The notes under the pieces are model-generated. The model worked only from the letters and a program-made list of their open reading frames with translations. It was not told the origin of the DNA and did not search any database. Shown here one piece after another: positions 1 to 9,419 of a DNA stretch of 64,000 nt. The first letter of the stretch is position 1. Each line of letters starts with the position of its first letter. Origin of the DNA: Nocardioides conyzicola. GTDB lineage: Bacteria; Actinomycetota; Actinomycetes; Propionibacteriales; Nocardioidaceae. The stretch covers positions 2,946,133 through 3,010,132 of the forward strand of contig NZ_BAABKM010000002.1 of the NCBI RefSeq assembly GCF_039543825.1, in the 5' to 3' direction. The translations under genes and the position numbers were made by a program.

Positions 1-357
1 TACGTTTGTTTCTCCGCTGCTCGGGGTTCAGACGGCGAGGCCCGACTGTAACGGACTGATCACGGTGCCGCGAACTGAACGCCGGGAACTTGTGGACGAT
101 TTTGGTCGGGACGACCCTCTCACGACTTGCGCCAGAAGCGACATCGGCCAGATGGACCCGCCTGAAACGACTCACCGCGACCGGGCGGCGGTGGTCTGTA
201 CCGGGGCCGGTGACCGAGCCGGGTCCGTGCCGGACGTCACGTTGCCACGGCCTCGTCGTACTCCGTCACGCCGGACTAAGGTGCCAAGGACACCCCCGAG
301 CGTGTGGCGGGCGTCTCGCGCGCCTGCCCGCTCCGACAACGAGGACTTGGTGGATCA
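1..357. other. Upstream region of sucCD, no gene recognised
   Basis: Short open frames here have no recognisable protein and lie in alternative frames. The stretch presumably holds the sucCD promoter, but I could not pick a convincing -35/-10 pair. A GAGGA at 341-345 is the likely ribosome binding site for sucC. Confidence 0.5.
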
Positions 358-1527
358 GTGGATCTGATGGAATTCCAGGCGAAGGAACTCTTCGCCAAGC
401 ACGGCGTACCGGGCACGCCCGGCATCGTCGCCAACACCCCGGCCGAGGCCCGAGCCGCCGCCGAGCAGCTCGGCGTCTGCGTCGTCAAGGCGCAGGTCAA
501 GGCCGGCGGCCGCGGCAAGGCGGGAGGCGTCAAGCTCGCCAAGACGCCCGACGAGGCCGAGCAGCACGCCACCGCGATCCTCGGCATGGAGATCAAGGGC
601 CTCACGGTCAACCGGGTCCTCATCGCCCCGGCGGCGAGCATCGAGGAGGAGTACTACTTCTCCTTCCTGCTCGACCGCTCCAACCGGTCCTACCTCTGCA
701 TCGCCAGCGTCGAGGGCGGTGTCGAGATCGAGGAGGTCGCGAAGACCAACCCGGACGCCGTGAAGCAGATCCCGATCGACGCCGGCACCGGTGTCGACGA
801 GGCCAAGGCCCGCGAGATCGTCGCGGAGGTCGGCTTCCCGGAGGCGCTCACCGACCAGGCCGTGCAGACGGTCCTCGCCCTGTGGACGACCTTCGTCGAG
901 GAGGACGCCACGCTCGTCGAGGTGAACCCGCTGGCCCGCCTGGCCGGTGACAAGCTCGAGGCGCTCGACGGCAAGGTCTCGCTCGACGAGAACGCCGAGT
1001 TCCGCCACCCGGAGCACGCCGAGTTCGAGGACAAGGCCGCGGCCGACCCGCTCGAGGCGAAGGCCAAGGAGAAGGGCCTCAACTACGTGAAGCTCGACGG
1101 TGCCGTGGGCATCATCGGCAACGGCGCGGGCCTGGTCATGTCGACGCTCGACGTCGTCGCGTACGCCGGTGAGGCGCACGGCGGGGTCAAGCCCGCCAAC
1201 TTCCTCGACATCGGTGGCGGCGCGTCCGCCCAGGTGATGGCCGACGGCCTCGACGTGATCCTCAACGACCCGCAGGTCAAGAGCGTGTTCGTGAACGTCT
1301 TCGGCGGCATCACGTCCTGCGACGCGGTGGCCAACGGCATCGTCGGCGCGCTCGAGATCCTCGGCGACGAGGCGAGCAAGCCCCTCGTCGTACGCCTCGA
1401 CGGCAACAACGTGGAGGAGGGCCGCCGCATCCTCGCGGAGGCCAACCACCCGCTGGTGACGCTGGTGGACACCATGGACGGTGCGGCCGACAAGGCTGCC
1501 GAGCTCGCGAACAAGGCAGGGGCCTGA
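358..1527 (+). CDS. sucC: Succinyl-CoA synthetase (ADP-forming) beta subunit
   Basis: This is the beta subunit of succinyl-CoA ligase, the TCA-cycle step joining succinyl-CoA cleavage to nucleotide triphosphate synthesis. The ATP-grasp N-terminal half shows [10 protein letters not shown] around residues 48-57. The C-terminal CoA-ligase half shows LDIGGGASA near 282 and [13 protein letters not shown] near 310. The 389-residue length is normal. I chose the GTG at 358, giving [12 protein letters not shown], because actinobacterial SucC proteins usually begin MDLxEyQA and a GAGGA lies 12 nt upstream. An ATG at 367 is the alternative. The stop is 2 nt from sucD, so the two are translated as one unit. 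Confidence 0.96.
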   Translation: MDLMEFQAKELFAKHGVPGTPGIVANTPAEARAAAEQLGVCVVKAQVKAGGRGKAGGVKLAKTPDEAEQHATAILGMEIKGLTVNRVLIAPAASIEEEYYFSFLLDRSNRSYLCIASVEGGVEIEEVAKTNPDAVKQIPIDAGTGVDEAKAREIVAEVGFPEALTDQAVQTVLALWTTFVEEDATLVEVNPLARLAGDKLEALDGKVSLDENAEFRHPEHAEFEDKAAADPLEAKAKEKGLNYVKLDGAVGIIGNGAGLVMSTLDVVAYAGEAHGGVKPANFLDIGGGASAQVMADGLDVILNDPQVKSVFVNVFGGITSCDAVANGIVGALEILGDEASKPLVVRLDGNNVEEGRRILAEANHPLVTLVDTMDGAADKAAELANKAGA

Positions 1528-1529
1528 AC

Positions 1530-2426
1530 ATGTCGATCTTCCTGAACAAGGACTCCAAGGTCATCGTCCAGGGCATCACCGGCGGTGAGGGCACCAAGCA
1601 CACCCGCCTGATGCTCAAGGCGGGGACCAACGTCGTCGGCGGCGTCAACGCCCGCAAGGCCGGCACCACCGTCACGCACCAGGACGCCGACGGCAACGAC
1701 GTCGAGCTGCCCGTCTTCGCCTCGGTCGCCGAGGCGATCAAGGAGACCGGCGCCGACGTGTCGGTCGCCTTCGTGCCGCCGGCCTTCACCAAGGACGCCG
1801 TGATCGAGGCCATCGACGCCGAGATCGGCCTGCTGGTGATCATCACCGAGGGCGTGCCGGTGCAGGACAGCGCCGAGTTCTGGGCCTACGCCCAGGGCAA
1901 GGCCACCCGCATCATCGGCCCGAACTGTCCCGGCATCATCACGCCGGGCGAGGCCCTCGCGGGCATCACGCCCGCCACGATCGCCGGCAAGGGCCCGGTC
2001 GGCCTGGTGTCGAAGTCGGGCACGCTGACCTACCAGATGATGTTCGAGCTGAAGGACTACGGCTTCTCGACCGCCATCGGCATCGGCGGCGACCCGATCA
2101 TCGGGACGACGCACATCGACGCCCTCGAGGCCTTCGAGAACGACCCCGAGACCAAGGCGATCGTGATGATCGGCGAGATCGGTGGCGACGCGGAGGAGAA
2201 GGCCGCGGCGTACATCAAGGAGCACGTGACCAAGCCGGTCGTCGGCTACGTCGCCGGCTTCACCGCTCCCGAGGGCAAGACCATGGGCCACGCCGGCGCC
2301 ATCGTCTCCGACGGCGCGGGCACCGCGCAGGGCAAGAAGGAGGCCCTCGAGGCCGCTGGGGTCAAGGTCGGCAAGACGCCGTCCGAGACCGCCTCCCTGA
2401 TGCGCGAGATCCTGCAGAACCTCTGA
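1530..2426 (+). CDS. sucD: Succinyl-CoA synthetase alpha subunit
   Basis: This is the alpha subunit of succinyl-CoA synthetase. It carries the CoA-binding Rossmann domain ([11 protein letters not shown] near residues 14-24), the [11 protein letters not shown] motif near 130-140, and the active-site phosphohistidine in [15 protein letters not shown] (His254). At 298 residues it is full length. It starts 2 nt after sucC and is followed by a strong palindromic hairpin, so sucCD looks like a closed two-gene operon. Confidence 0.97.
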   Translation: MSIFLNKDSKVIVQGITGGEGTKHTRLMLKAGTNVVGGVNARKAGTTVTHQDADGNDVELPVFASVAEAIKETGADVSVAFVPPAFTKDAVIEAIDAEIGLLVIITEGVPVQDSAEFWAYAQGKATRIIGPNCPGIITPGEALAGITPATIAGKGPVGLVSKSGTLTYQMMFELKDYGFSTAIGIGGDPIIGTTHIDALEAFENDPETKAIVMIGEIGGDAEEKAAAYIKEHVTKPVVGYVAGFTAPEGKTMGHAGAIVSDGAGTAQGKKEALEAAGVKVGKTPSETASLMREILQNL

Positions 2427-2446
2427 TCCACCGCCGAGCCGGGCGA

Positions 2447-2515
2447 GAGTTTCGTCGGCCGGCCGATGAAACTCCCGCTTGGACGATGAAGCTTCGTCGT
2501 CCAGGCGGGAGTTTC
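2447..2515. terminator. Overlapping inverted repeats, bidirectional terminator
   Basis: Two hairpins share one arm. GAGTTTCGTCGGCC (2447-2460) pairs with 2461-2474. GAAACTCCCGC (2468-2478) pairs with GCGGGAGTTTC (2505-2515), and the pairing continues inwards through 2479-2504 with two G-U wobbles. The second is a stem of more than 20 bp. It lies between convergent sucD and the membrane-protein gene at 2522, so it probably stops transcription from both sides. The two folds cannot form at the same time. Confidence 0.75.
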
Positions 2516-2521
2516 GTGTTT

Positions 2522-3319
2522 TCAGCAGGGGTCGGCGGAGAAGGCGCACATCGCCTCGACCACCGGCTGGGAGCCCTCGGTGAGCCGGGCGGTCTCGCTG
2601 TCGACGACCTGCGGGCCGCCTGCGCTCGTGTGGCTGGTGACGACGTAGACGGCGTTGCCGTTGCGGACGACCACCATCGTGGTCAGGTCGGCGAGCAGGT
2701 CGGCGTCTATCTGGGCCTGCTGGGTGACGACCAGCGACGCGTCGCCACCCAGGGAGCCCGGGCCGACCGCGTTGACGAGCGGGGCGCCGGTGCCGTTCGG
2801 GTCGGTCGGGCAGCCCGAGACGAGGTCCTCGAGGGCGTTCGTCGCCGCAGCCGCGGCCGCGTCGTCGTCGTACAGCGTGAGCGTGCGGGTCTCGGTCCCG
2901 CCGTCGGTGCCCTGCTCCGAGACGCTCGCGCCGGAGGTCGCACCGGCGCCGGCGCCGGACGACGCGACCGCGCCGGGGTCGGTGCCGCACGCCGTGATGC
3001 CGGTCGGCGCCGCCTTCGACCCGACTCGCGTGCCGTCGGGCAGGCCGTCGGTCAGGGGGAAGTCGGCGGGGATCTGCGTCACCCACGTGACCGTCGGCGA
3101 CGGCTTGACCGGCTGCGGGTCCGACGACGTCGTGCGGTTGGCGGCCAGCGCGATCGGGGTGGCGATGATCGCCACGGCGGCGGCGCCGCCGATCGCCGCG
3201 AGGGCGTGGTTGCGCCGGCGCAGCCGAGTGCCGCGACGGCGTACCTCGGAGGCGGGGAGCGGGTTCATGGTCGGTCCTGGGTCGGTGAAGTGGTCGAGCT
3301 CGTCCAGAGGGTCACGCAT
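2522..3319 (-). CDS. Membrane-anchored putative anti-sigma or sensor protein
   Basis: A 265-residue protein with a basic cytoplasmic N-terminus of about 40 residues (RRRGTRLRRRN), one transmembrane helix (AAIGGAAAVAIIATPIALAA, about 41-60) and a Ser/Thr/Gly-rich extracellular part containing paired cysteines. No catalytic motif is seen. The start overlaps the end of the sigma-factor gene upstream by 8 nt (ATGCGTGA), the arrangement typical of an ECF sigma factor and its membrane partner. The outer domain loosely resembles the C-terminal half of the fused protein at 3901-5751. An anti-sigma role is inferred from position and topology; no zinc-binding anti-sigma motif (HxxxCxxC) is visible. Confidence 0.7.
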   Translation of the reverse strand: MRDPLDELDHFTDPGPTMNPLPASEVRRRGTRLRRRNHALAAIGGAAAVAIIATPIALAANRTTSSDPQPVKPSPTVTWVTQIPADFPLTDGLPDGTRVGSKAAPTGITACGTDPGAVASSGAGAGATSGASVSEQGTDGGTETRTLTLYDDDAAAAAATNALEDLVSGCPTDPNGTGAPLVNAVGPGSLGGDASLVVTQQAQIDADLLADLTTMVVVRNGNAVYVVTSHTSAGGPQVVDSETARLTEGSQPVVEAMCAFSADPC

Positions 3320-3806
3320 GGCGGAGTCCTTCCTCGTCGGCGAGCAGTGCGGCCAGCGCCGCGCGGCCGCGGCTGAGCCGGGCCTTGATGGTTCCTTCGG
3401 GGACGCCGACCTCGCGGGCGACGTCGTGCACGGGCATGTCGGCGATGTGGTGGAGCACCAGCGCCTGTCGCTGGGCCTCGGGCAGCTGCTTGAGTGCCGC
3501 CACCAGGGCGACGTGGGCCTCGCTGGGGGCCGCGCTCTCGACCGCCAGGCCCACGGCCCGGTCGACCGGTCGGCGGCCGCGCACGGTGCGCCGCCAGCGG
3601 CTCACCGCCAGGCGGTACGCCGTGGTACGCACCCAGGCCTCCGGGTGCTCGGCCCGGTCCAGCTTTCTTCGGTGCGCCCAGGCGCGGACGAACGCCTCCT
3701 GCACGCACTCCTGCGCCTCGTCGCGGTTGCCGATCATGGCGTAGACCTGGCCGGTGATCCGCTGGAACGACGCGGCGTAGAAGTCGTCGAACTCGCGTTC
3801 GTCCAT
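3312..3806 (-). CDS. ECF RNA polymerase sigma factor (SigE/SigM-like family)
   Basis: A 164-residue sigma-70 protein of the extracytoplasmic-function type. Region 2 covers about residues 5-70 (DEAQECVQEAFVRAW, then HPEAWVRTTAYRLAVSRWRR). Region 4 covers about 100-155 (LPEAQRQALVLHHIADMPVHDVAREVGVPEGTIKARLSRGRAAL), with a clear helix-turn-helix. Regions 1 and 3 are absent, as expected for this class. The downstream gene overlaps it by 8 nt and encodes a single-pass membrane protein, so the pair probably forms an envelope-responsive switch. Confidence 0.92.
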   Translation of the reverse strand: MDEREFDDFYAASFQRITGQVYAMIGNRDEAQECVQEAFVRAWAHRRKLDRAEHPEAWVRTTAYRLAVSRWRRTVRGRRPVDRAVGLAVESAAPSEAHVALVAALKQLPEAQRQALVLHHIADMPVHDVAREVGVPEGTIKARLSRGRAALAALLADEEGLRHA

Positions 3807-3900
3807 CGACTCTGGTCCCGTCTCGTCAGGTCAGCTGGGTTGCTGATCGTGAGGGATACGCCCGAGCAGGACCCACGGTTGCACGCGGGGACGGAAAAGT

Positions 3901-5751
3901 TCAGCGTTGTCTCGGGGGCGGCATGGCGGCGAGTCGGTCCAGCGCCCGCTGGGTGAGGGCGTCGAACGCCGCCGGCGCGATGGTGACGCCCTTGACCGGC
4001 ACGAAGCCGACCTGGGCCACGGCGGTCCCGTCGCGGACCACGCCCATGAGGAAGCTCAGGGTCTTGTCGTCGGTGACCTCGGTGGTCACCCGCCACACGG
4101 ACAGGTCCGTGTCGCCCTTGCGTACGTCGCGCAGCCGGGTCACCTTGGTCCCCATCTGCTTCTTCGAGCAGCGGGACAGCTTGTCGCGCACGTCCGCGAC
4201 GAATGCCTGCGCCCGCTTGCGTGGCAGCGTCCCGACGGTCTCGGTCAGGCCGAACTCGGCCGGCAGCTTGGCCTCCGGCACCAGGAACGTGCGGGTCAGG
4301 TTGTTGCTCATCGGCGGCCCCGTGAACACGGTCTCGTCGCAGTGGGTGGCGGCGGCGTTGTCGAGCGCGCGCCGTGCCCCGGTGCCGACCCACGGCTTGG
4401 CGACGCCGGGGACCGGGGGCAGGTCGATCTCGGCGAGCATGCCAGGGGCTGCGGCGGCCGGCACCGGCGCCGTGGGCCTCGGCGTGGAGCTGGTCGAGCA
4501 GGTCCCGCCCTCCGGCAGCGCGCACAGCTGGTCGACGCCGCGGGCGAGCAGCCGGGCCATCGCGCCGGTCCCGGGAGTGCCGGAGCCGTGCCGGGTGCTC
4601 ACGGTCGTCGTGGTGAAGCTGCCGGTGCGGGCCACGCCGGCGATGATCGTCGAGCCGGGCTTCGACCACGTCTTGAGCACGAACACCTGCGCCTCGTCGC
4701 CGACGCCGGGCAGGTCGTAGGTCGCGATCAGCTGGACCCGGTCGTCGCGGCACCCGGCGAACCAGCCGACCGCGTTGTCGTAGCTGCGGCCGGCGACCCG
4801 CTCGGTCCGCAGCGCCTCGGCCGTCTGCACGACCGAGGGCACCGACTTCTGCGACGTCGTCGACGCGCTCGTCCGGGGGTCGAAGACCCGGACGTACGCC
4901 GAGTCGGGGTTGTTGCGCGGGGCGGCGTACCGGGTCTGCTGGCACGCCACGACCAGGCCGTCGCCCGCGGTGTTGTCGTCGGTGCGGGCGACCGTCCAGC
5001 TGCCCGGCGCTGCCTCGTCGACGTTCTCGGCCGTGAGCAGGGAGTCCTCCGGCAGGGCGACCACCCGGGGCTTCGGCGGCCCGGACGGACCGGCCTCGAC
5101 GCGCTCGCCCGCGAGCGTGGGGCGCATCCCGTCGGCGTCGGTCACCAGGGTGCCCGCGATGACGAGTGCGGCCGCGGTGGCGGCGACCCCGATGACGGTG
5201 TGCGTACGGCGGCGGGTGTTGCCCGCCCGGCGCAGGATCGTGGGTCGGGGCCAGCGGTTGGTCTCGACGTGCTCGAGGACGGCCTCGAGCACGCCCCGCA
5301 CCTCGGTCGTCGGGACCTCGCGGTGCAGCGAGAACGTCGCCGTCGCGGTCTGCAGCTCGCGCTCGGCCTCGGTCCGCGGGAGGCCGACCTCGCGCGCCAT
5401 CGCGGCCAGCGAGCTGGTGGTCAGCTCGGTCACCAGCAGGACCCGGCGCTGGGTGATGCTCAGCCGGCCGAGCGCGTCGAGCGTGGCCTTGATCTCGGGG
5501 TCGAGGTTCTTCTCGCGGTGCCACAGCTTCGCGGTGTGACGGCGTACGGCGTGCCGGCACGCGTGCTCGCGCACCCAGGCCTCGGGGTCCTCGACCCGGG
5601 AGACCTTGCGCCAGTGGTGCCAGGCCACGACGAACGCGTCGCGCACGGCGGCGCGGGAGGACGGGAGGTCGCCCGTGAGGCAGTACGTCAGCAGCAGGAG
5701 GCGGGTGCGTACGTCCTTGTAGAACTGGTCGAACTCGTCGGACTCGGTCAT
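3901..5751 (-). CDS. Sigma-factor-like protein fused to a membrane sensor domain
   Basis: A 616-residue protein combining two functions. Residues 1-150 are ECF-sigma-like: region 2 (AVRDAFVVAWHHWRKV, then EDPEAWVREHACRHAVRR) and region 4 (LSITQRRVLLVTELTTSSLAAMAREVGL, about 97-124). A basic linker leads to one transmembrane helix at about 184-203. The remaining 400 or so residues are extracytoplasmic and appear to contain two related sensor-like units, one around 260-360 (VGWFAGCRDDRV) and one around 440-600 (ATHCDETVF), loosely like PknH-type outer domains. Start ATG 5751 is preceded by GGACGG; a GTG four codons upstream is possible. The open frame extends far upstream into unrelated sequence, which is a high-GC artefact. 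Transcription-factor activity is inferred only. Confidence 0.78.
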   Translation of the reverse strand: MTESDEFDQFYKDVRTRLLLLTYCLTGDLPSSRAAVRDAFVVAWHHWRKVSRVEDPEAWVREHACRHAVRRHTAKLWHREKNLDPEIKATLDALGRLSITQRRVLLVTELTTSSLAAMAREVGLPRTEAERELQTATATFSLHREVPTTEVRGVLEAVLEHVETNRWPRPTILRRAGNTRRRTHTVIGVAATAAALVIAGTLVTDADGMRPTLAGERVEAGPSGPPKPRVVALPEDSLLTAENVDEAAPGSWTVARTDDNTAGDGLVVACQQTRYAAPRNNPDSAYVRVFDPRTSASTTSQKSVPSVVQTAEALRTERVAGRSYDNAVGWFAGCRDDRVQLIATYDLPGVGDEAQVFVLKTWSKPGSTIIAGVARTGSFTTTTVSTRHGSGTPGTGAMARLLARGVDQLCALPEGGTCSTSSTPRPTAPVPAAAAPGMLAEIDLPPVPGVAKPWVGTGARRALDNAAATHCDETVFTGPPMSNNLTRTFLVPEAKLPAEFGLTETVGTLPRKRAQAFVADVRDKLSRCSKKQMGTKVTRLRDVRKGDTDLSVWRVTTEVTDDKTLSFLMGVVRDGTAVAQVGFVPVKGVTIAPAAFDALTQRALDRLAAMPPPRQR

Positions 5752-5844
5752 AGCGCCGTCCACGGTAGCCCGATGCCCTGATCCGTGCCGATTCGGCGTG
5801 TGCGCCCGGATCCGGCGCCCGAGGCGGGCGATGATGGCCGCACC

Positions 5845-7107
5845 ATGACGTCGCTGCTGCCCGGATCGTTCTCGGCCGGACCGACCTCGGCCGGACCCGG
5901 CCGGACCAGCACCGACCCCCGGCACCGCTCGCCGCTGGTCCCGGTGGCCCTCCTCGGAGGGGTGGCGGCTGCGGGGGCGACGCTCCTCGTCTGCCTGGCG
6001 GTCGGAGTCGTGGGCTGGTTCCTCGCCGACGCGGGCGCACACGGGACCCCACGCGACGGACTGCGCGTGGGGGCGCTCGGCTGGCTCCTGGCCCACGGCT
6101 CGGGGATCCGCGTCGACGGGGTGGCGATCACGCTCGTCCCGCTCGGCATCTCGGCGCTCTGCGCGTGGTCGGCCTGGCGGGTCGGCCACCGGGTCGGCGA
6201 CGCCATCTCCGGACACGGGCCCGACGCCGACCGGATCGCCGACGGCGAGCGCGACTGGACCGTCCCGATCGCCGCCTCCATGTTCACCGCGGGCTACCTG
6301 CTCGTGGCGATCATCACCGGCGTGGTCGCCGCGACCCCCGAGACGGGCCTGTCGCTCGCGCGGGTCGTCGGCTGGTCGCTGGTGCTCTCGATGACCTTCG
6401 GCTGGACCGGGATCGCGGTCGGCGCCGGACGGCTCGCCATCTGGGCGACCGTGGTGCCGCCGTGGCTGCGCGCCGCGCTCGCGGGCGGCCTGCGCATCCT
6501 GGCGGCCTTCCTGGTCGTCTCCACCGCCGTCTTCCTGGTCGCCCTGGCCGTCGACTTCGGTACGGCGGTCAACGTGATGTCCCGGCTGCACACCGATGCC
6601 GGCGACGCCACCGTCTACACCGTCCTCACCGCGACGCTGGTCCCCAACGCGGCGATCTTCACGAGCAGCTACCTGCTCGGCCCCGGCTTCGCGGTCGGCG
6701 TCGGCACGGCCGTGTCCCCGGCGCTGGTCACGCTCGGACCGGTGCCGATGTTCCCGCTGCTCGCCGCGCTCCCCGACAACGGCCCCACGCCGGCCTGGAC
6801 GGCGTACCTCCTGGCCGTGCCGCCCCTGGTCGCCGCGGTCGCCGCGGCCCGGGCGCAGCGGCGTACGCCCACCCTCCGCTGGGACGAGGGCGCCATGCGC
6901 GGCGGTGTGGGAGGCGTGACCGCCGGCCTGCTGCTCGGCATCCTCGCCGCCGTCTCCGGTGGTGCCGCCGGCCCCGGCCGGATGCGGATGGTCGGCCCCG
7001 AGTCGATGGACGTCCTGGTGCACGCCGTGACCGCCTTCGGGCTCGGCGGGGTCGTGGGTGGTCTGGCGATGACCTGGTGGCAGCGCCGCGCCGCTCGCTC
7101 GTCCTAG
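5845..7107 (+). CDS. Multi-pass membrane protein, DUF6350-like
   Basis: A 420-residue integral membrane protein with about nine or more hydrophobic helices, for example near residues 30-60, 75-105, 155-180, 200-225, 235-265 and 290-330. A Pro/Ser/Gly-rich cytoplasmic N-terminus precedes them. The placement immediately upstream of purN after sucCD is conserved in actinobacteria and matches the DUF6350 family, whose function is unknown. The ATG at 5845 was chosen because hydrophobic sequence starts soon after it; the frame is open back to 5785 without family-like sequence. purN begins 10 nt downstream, so they are probably co-transcribed. Confidence 0.8.
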   Translation: MTSLLPGSFSAGPTSAGPGRTSTDPRHRSPLVPVALLGGVAAAGATLLVCLAVGVVGWFLADAGAHGTPRDGLRVGALGWLLAHGSGIRVDGVAITLVPLGISALCAWSAWRVGHRVGDAISGHGPDADRIADGERDWTVPIAASMFTAGYLLVAIITGVVAATPETGLSLARVVGWSLVLSMTFGWTGIAVGAGRLAIWATVVPPWLRAALAGGLRILAAFLVVSTAVFLVALAVDFGTAVNVMSRLHTDAGDATVYTVLTATLVPNAAIFTSSYLLGPGFAVGVGTAVSPALVTLGPVPMFPLLAALPDNGPTPAWTAYLLAVPPLVAAVAAARAQRRTPTLRWDEGAMRGGVGGVTAGLLLGILAAVSGGAAGPGRMRMVGPESMDVLVHAVTAFGLGGVVGGLAMTWWQRRAARSS

Positions 7108-7117
7108 ACTCCGACCC

Positions 7118-7747
7118 GTGCCCGAGCCTGCCGCCGTCGTCGTCCTCGTGTCGGGGTCCGGCACCAACCTCCAGGCGCTGATCGATGCCTGCGCCGACCC
7201 GGCGTACGGCGCCCGCGTGGTCGCCGTCGGCGCCGACCGCGAGGGCATCGAGGGCCTGGCCCGCGCCGAGCGGGCCGGCATCCCGACGTTCGCGCTGTCG
7301 GTGAAGGACTTCGAGACCCGCGAGGAGTGGGACGCCGCGCTCGCGGGCGCGGTCGCGGCGTACGACCCCGACATCGTCGTGCTCGCCGGCTTCATGAAGC
7401 TCGTCGGCAGCACCTTCCTCGGCGTGTACGGCGGCAAGGTGGTCAACACCCACCCGGCGCTGTCCCCGTCGTTCCCCGGGATGCACGGCCCCGCCGACGC
7501 CCTGGCGTACGGCGTGAAGGTCACCGGCGCGACGCTGTTCGTCGTCGACCCCGGCGTCGACACCGGCCCGATCGTGGCCCAGCGAGCGGTCGAGGTGGCG
7601 CCCGACGACACCGTCGAGAGCCTCCACGAGCGGATCAAGGTGGCCGAGCGCGGGATGCTCGTCGACTCCATCGGCGCGATGGCCCGGGAGGGCTTCGTGG
7701 TCGAGGGTCGCCGGGTCCGGATCGGCCGGCTGGACCCCCTAGACTGA
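7118..7747 (+). CDS. purN: Phosphoribosylglycinamide formyltransferase
   Basis: PurN transfers the formyl group from 10-formyl-THF to GAR in purine synthesis. The N-terminal VSGSGTNLQALIDA (residues 11-24) binds the phosphate. The catalytic triad region is present: NTHPALSPSFPG (Asn/His, about 110-121) and the Asp of VDPGVDTGPI (about 145-154). The 209-residue length is standard. The GTG start lies 10 nt after the DUF6350-like gene. purH follows after about 100 nt that contain a ZTP riboswitch. Confidence 0.96.
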   Translation: MPEPAAVVVLVSGSGTNLQALIDACADPAYGARVVAVGADREGIEGLARAERAGIPTFALSVKDFETREEWDAALAGAVAAYDPDIVVLAGFMKLVGSTFLGVYGGKVVNTHPALSPSFPGMHGPADALAYGVKVTGATLFVVDPGVDTGPIVAQRAVEVAPDDTVESLHERIKVAERGMLVDSIGAMAREGFVVEGRRVRIGRLDPLD

Positions 7748-7751
7748 GTCC

Positions 7752-7845
7752 ACACGACTGGCGCAGGTGGGCGACCACCAGGGAGTGACGCCGGGAGCAT
7801 CGACCGCCTGGGTGCTCCTCAACCGCCCGACCACCCAGCAGGAGT
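7752..7845 (+). promoter_or_regulatory. ZTP riboswitch (pfl motif) controlling purH
   Basis: Conserved ZTP-aptamer elements occur in order: GACTGGCG at 7756-7763, ACCACCAGGGAGTG at about 7775-7787, and a hairpin with GGAGCA (7794-7799) paired to TGCTCC (7813-7818) around the signature loop ACCGCCTGGG. The expression platform is readable. GCTCCT (7814-7819) can pair instead with AGGAGT (7840-7845), the purH ribosome binding site, and CTGGGTG (7808-7814) can pair with CACCCAG (7832-7838). Ligand binding would hold TGCTCC in the aptamer and free the ribosome site, giving translational activation. The family senses ZTP/ZMP, the PurH substrate that accumulates when folate is short. Confidence 0.9.
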
Positions 7846-7849
7846 GTCC

Positions 7850-9409
7850 GTGTCCGACAACCGCATCCCGATCAAGCGCGCCCTGGTCTCCGTCTACGAC
7901 AAGTCCGGGCTCGAGGACCTCGTCCGGGCCCTCCACGGCGCCGGGGTCGAGCTCGTCTCCACCGGCGGCTCCGCCGCGCTGATCGCCGGGCTGGGGCTGC
8001 CGGTCACGAAGGTCGAGGAGCTGACCGGCTTCCCCGAGTGCCTCGACGGACGGGTCAAGACGCTGCACCCCCGCGTGCACGCCGGCATCCTGGCCGACCG
8101 CCGCCTCGACTCCCACGTCGAGCAGCTGGCCGAGCTCGGCGTCGAGCCGTTCGAGCTCGTGATCTCCAACCTCTACCCCTTCGTGCAGACCGTGCAGTCC
8201 GGCGCGACGCCCGACGAGTGCGTCGAGCAGATCGACATCGGCGGCCCGTCGATGGTCCGCGCGGCCGCCAAGAACCACCCCTCGGTCGCGATCGTCACCT
8301 CGCCCTCCAGCTATGCAGATGTGGTCGCCGCCCTCGCGGACGGTGGCTTCACGCTCGACCAGCGCAAGCGCCTGGCCGCCGAGGCGTTCGTGCACACCGC
8401 GTCGTACGACGTGGCCGTGGCGTCCTGGATGAGCAGCGTCCTGACCGACACCTCCGACGGCGAGGGCTTCCCGGCGTGGGTCGGCGGCACCTGGGAGAAG
8501 GAGTCGACGCTGCGCTACGGCGAGAACCCGCACCAGAGCGCCGCTCTCTATCTCAACGGCTTCGGGACCGGCCTCGCGCAGGCCGAGCAGCTGCACGGCA
8601 AGGAGATGTCCTACAACAACTACCTCGACTCGGACGCGGCGCGGCGCGCGGCGTACACCTTCTCCGAGCCCGCCGTCGCGATCATCAAGCACGCCAACCC
8701 GTGCGGGATCGCGGTCGGCGCCGACGTCGCCGACGCGCACCGCAAGGCGCACGCGTGCGACCCGGTCTCGGCGTTCGGTGGCGTGATCGCCACCAACGTG
8801 CCGGTGTCGGTGGAGATGGCGACGCAGGTGGCCGAGGTGTTCACCGAGGTCGTCGTGGCGCCGGCGTACGACGACGGCGCGGTCGAGATCCTCGCCGCCA
8901 AGAAGAACATCCGGCTGCTGGTCTGCGAGCCGCTCGGCCGCGGCGAGGTCGAGATGCGCCCGATCTCCGGCGGCCTGCTGATGCAGCAGCGCGACTACGT
9001 CGACGCCGAGGGCGACGACCCGTCGACCTGGACGCTGGCGACCGGCGAGGCGGCCTCGCCCGAGGTGCTGGCGGACCTGGCGTTCGCCTGGCAGTCCTGC
9101 CGCTCGGTCAAGTCCAACGCGATCCTCTTGGCCAAGGACGGCGCCTCCGTCGGCGTCGGCATGGGCCAGGTCAACCGCGTGGACTCGTGCAAGCTCGCCG
9201 TCGAGCGGGCGGGGGAGCGGGCCCCCGGCTCGGTCGCCGCGTCCGACGCGTTCTTCCCGTTCGAGGACGGCCCGCAGGTCCTCATCGACGCCGGCGTGAG
9301 CGCCATCGTCCAGCCCGGCGGCTCCATGCGCGACCAGCTCACCATCGACGCCTGCAACGCGGCCGGCGTGACGATGTACTTCACCGGCACGCGGCACTTC
9401 TTCCACTGA
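7850..9409 (+). CDS. purH: Bifunctional AICAR transformylase / IMP cyclohydrolase
   Basis: PurH catalyses the last two steps of IMP synthesis. The N-terminal MGS-like cyclohydrolase domain (about 1-150) contains [10 protein letters not shown] and [14 protein letters not shown]. The AICAR transformylase domain carries the Lys-His pair in [11 protein letters not shown] (about 280-290). The 519-residue length is normal. Start GTG 7850 gives [20 protein letters not shown]; an in-frame GTG at 7844 overlaps the AGGAG site and is unlikely. Translation is probably gated by the ZTP riboswitch just upstream. folD follows after 10 nt, linking folate cofactor supply to purine synthesis. Confidence 0.97.
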   Translation: MSDNRIPIKRALVSVYDKSGLEDLVRALHGAGVELVSTGGSAALIAGLGLPVTKVEELTGFPECLDGRVKTLHPRVHAGILADRRLDSHVEQLAELGVEPFELVISNLYPFVQTVQSGATPDECVEQIDIGGPSMVRAAAKNHPSVAIVTSPSSYADVVAALADGGFTLDQRKRLAAEAFVHTASYDVAVASWMSSVLTDTSDGEGFPAWVGGTWEKESTLRYGENPHQSAALYLNGFGTGLAQAEQLHGKEMSYNNYLDSDAARRAAYTFSEPAVAIIKHANPCGIAVGADVADAHRKAHACDPVSAFGGVIATNVPVSVEMATQVAEVFTEVVVAPAYDDGAVEILAAKKNIRLLVCEPLGRGEVEMRPISGGLLMQQRDYVDAEGDDPSTWTLATGEAASPEVLADLAFAWQSCRSVKSNAILLAKDGASVGVGMGQVNRVDSCKLAVERAGERAPGSVAASDAFFPFEDGPQVLIDAGVSAIVQPGGSMRDQLTIDACNAAGVTMYFTGTRHFFH

Positions 9410-9419
9410 TCAGGACAGG

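Noticed and set aside
355..1449. 364-residue minus-strand open frame
   Set aside because: It is antisense to sucC, with repeated Asp/Val/Leu/Arg/Glu composition and no domain.
5752..7800. N-terminal extension of the fused sigma-like gene
   Set aside because: The frame stays open for over 2 kb upstream but is Pro/Arg/Gly-rich, antisense to the DUF6350-like gene and purN, and lacks family sequence. The sigma domain starts at 5751.
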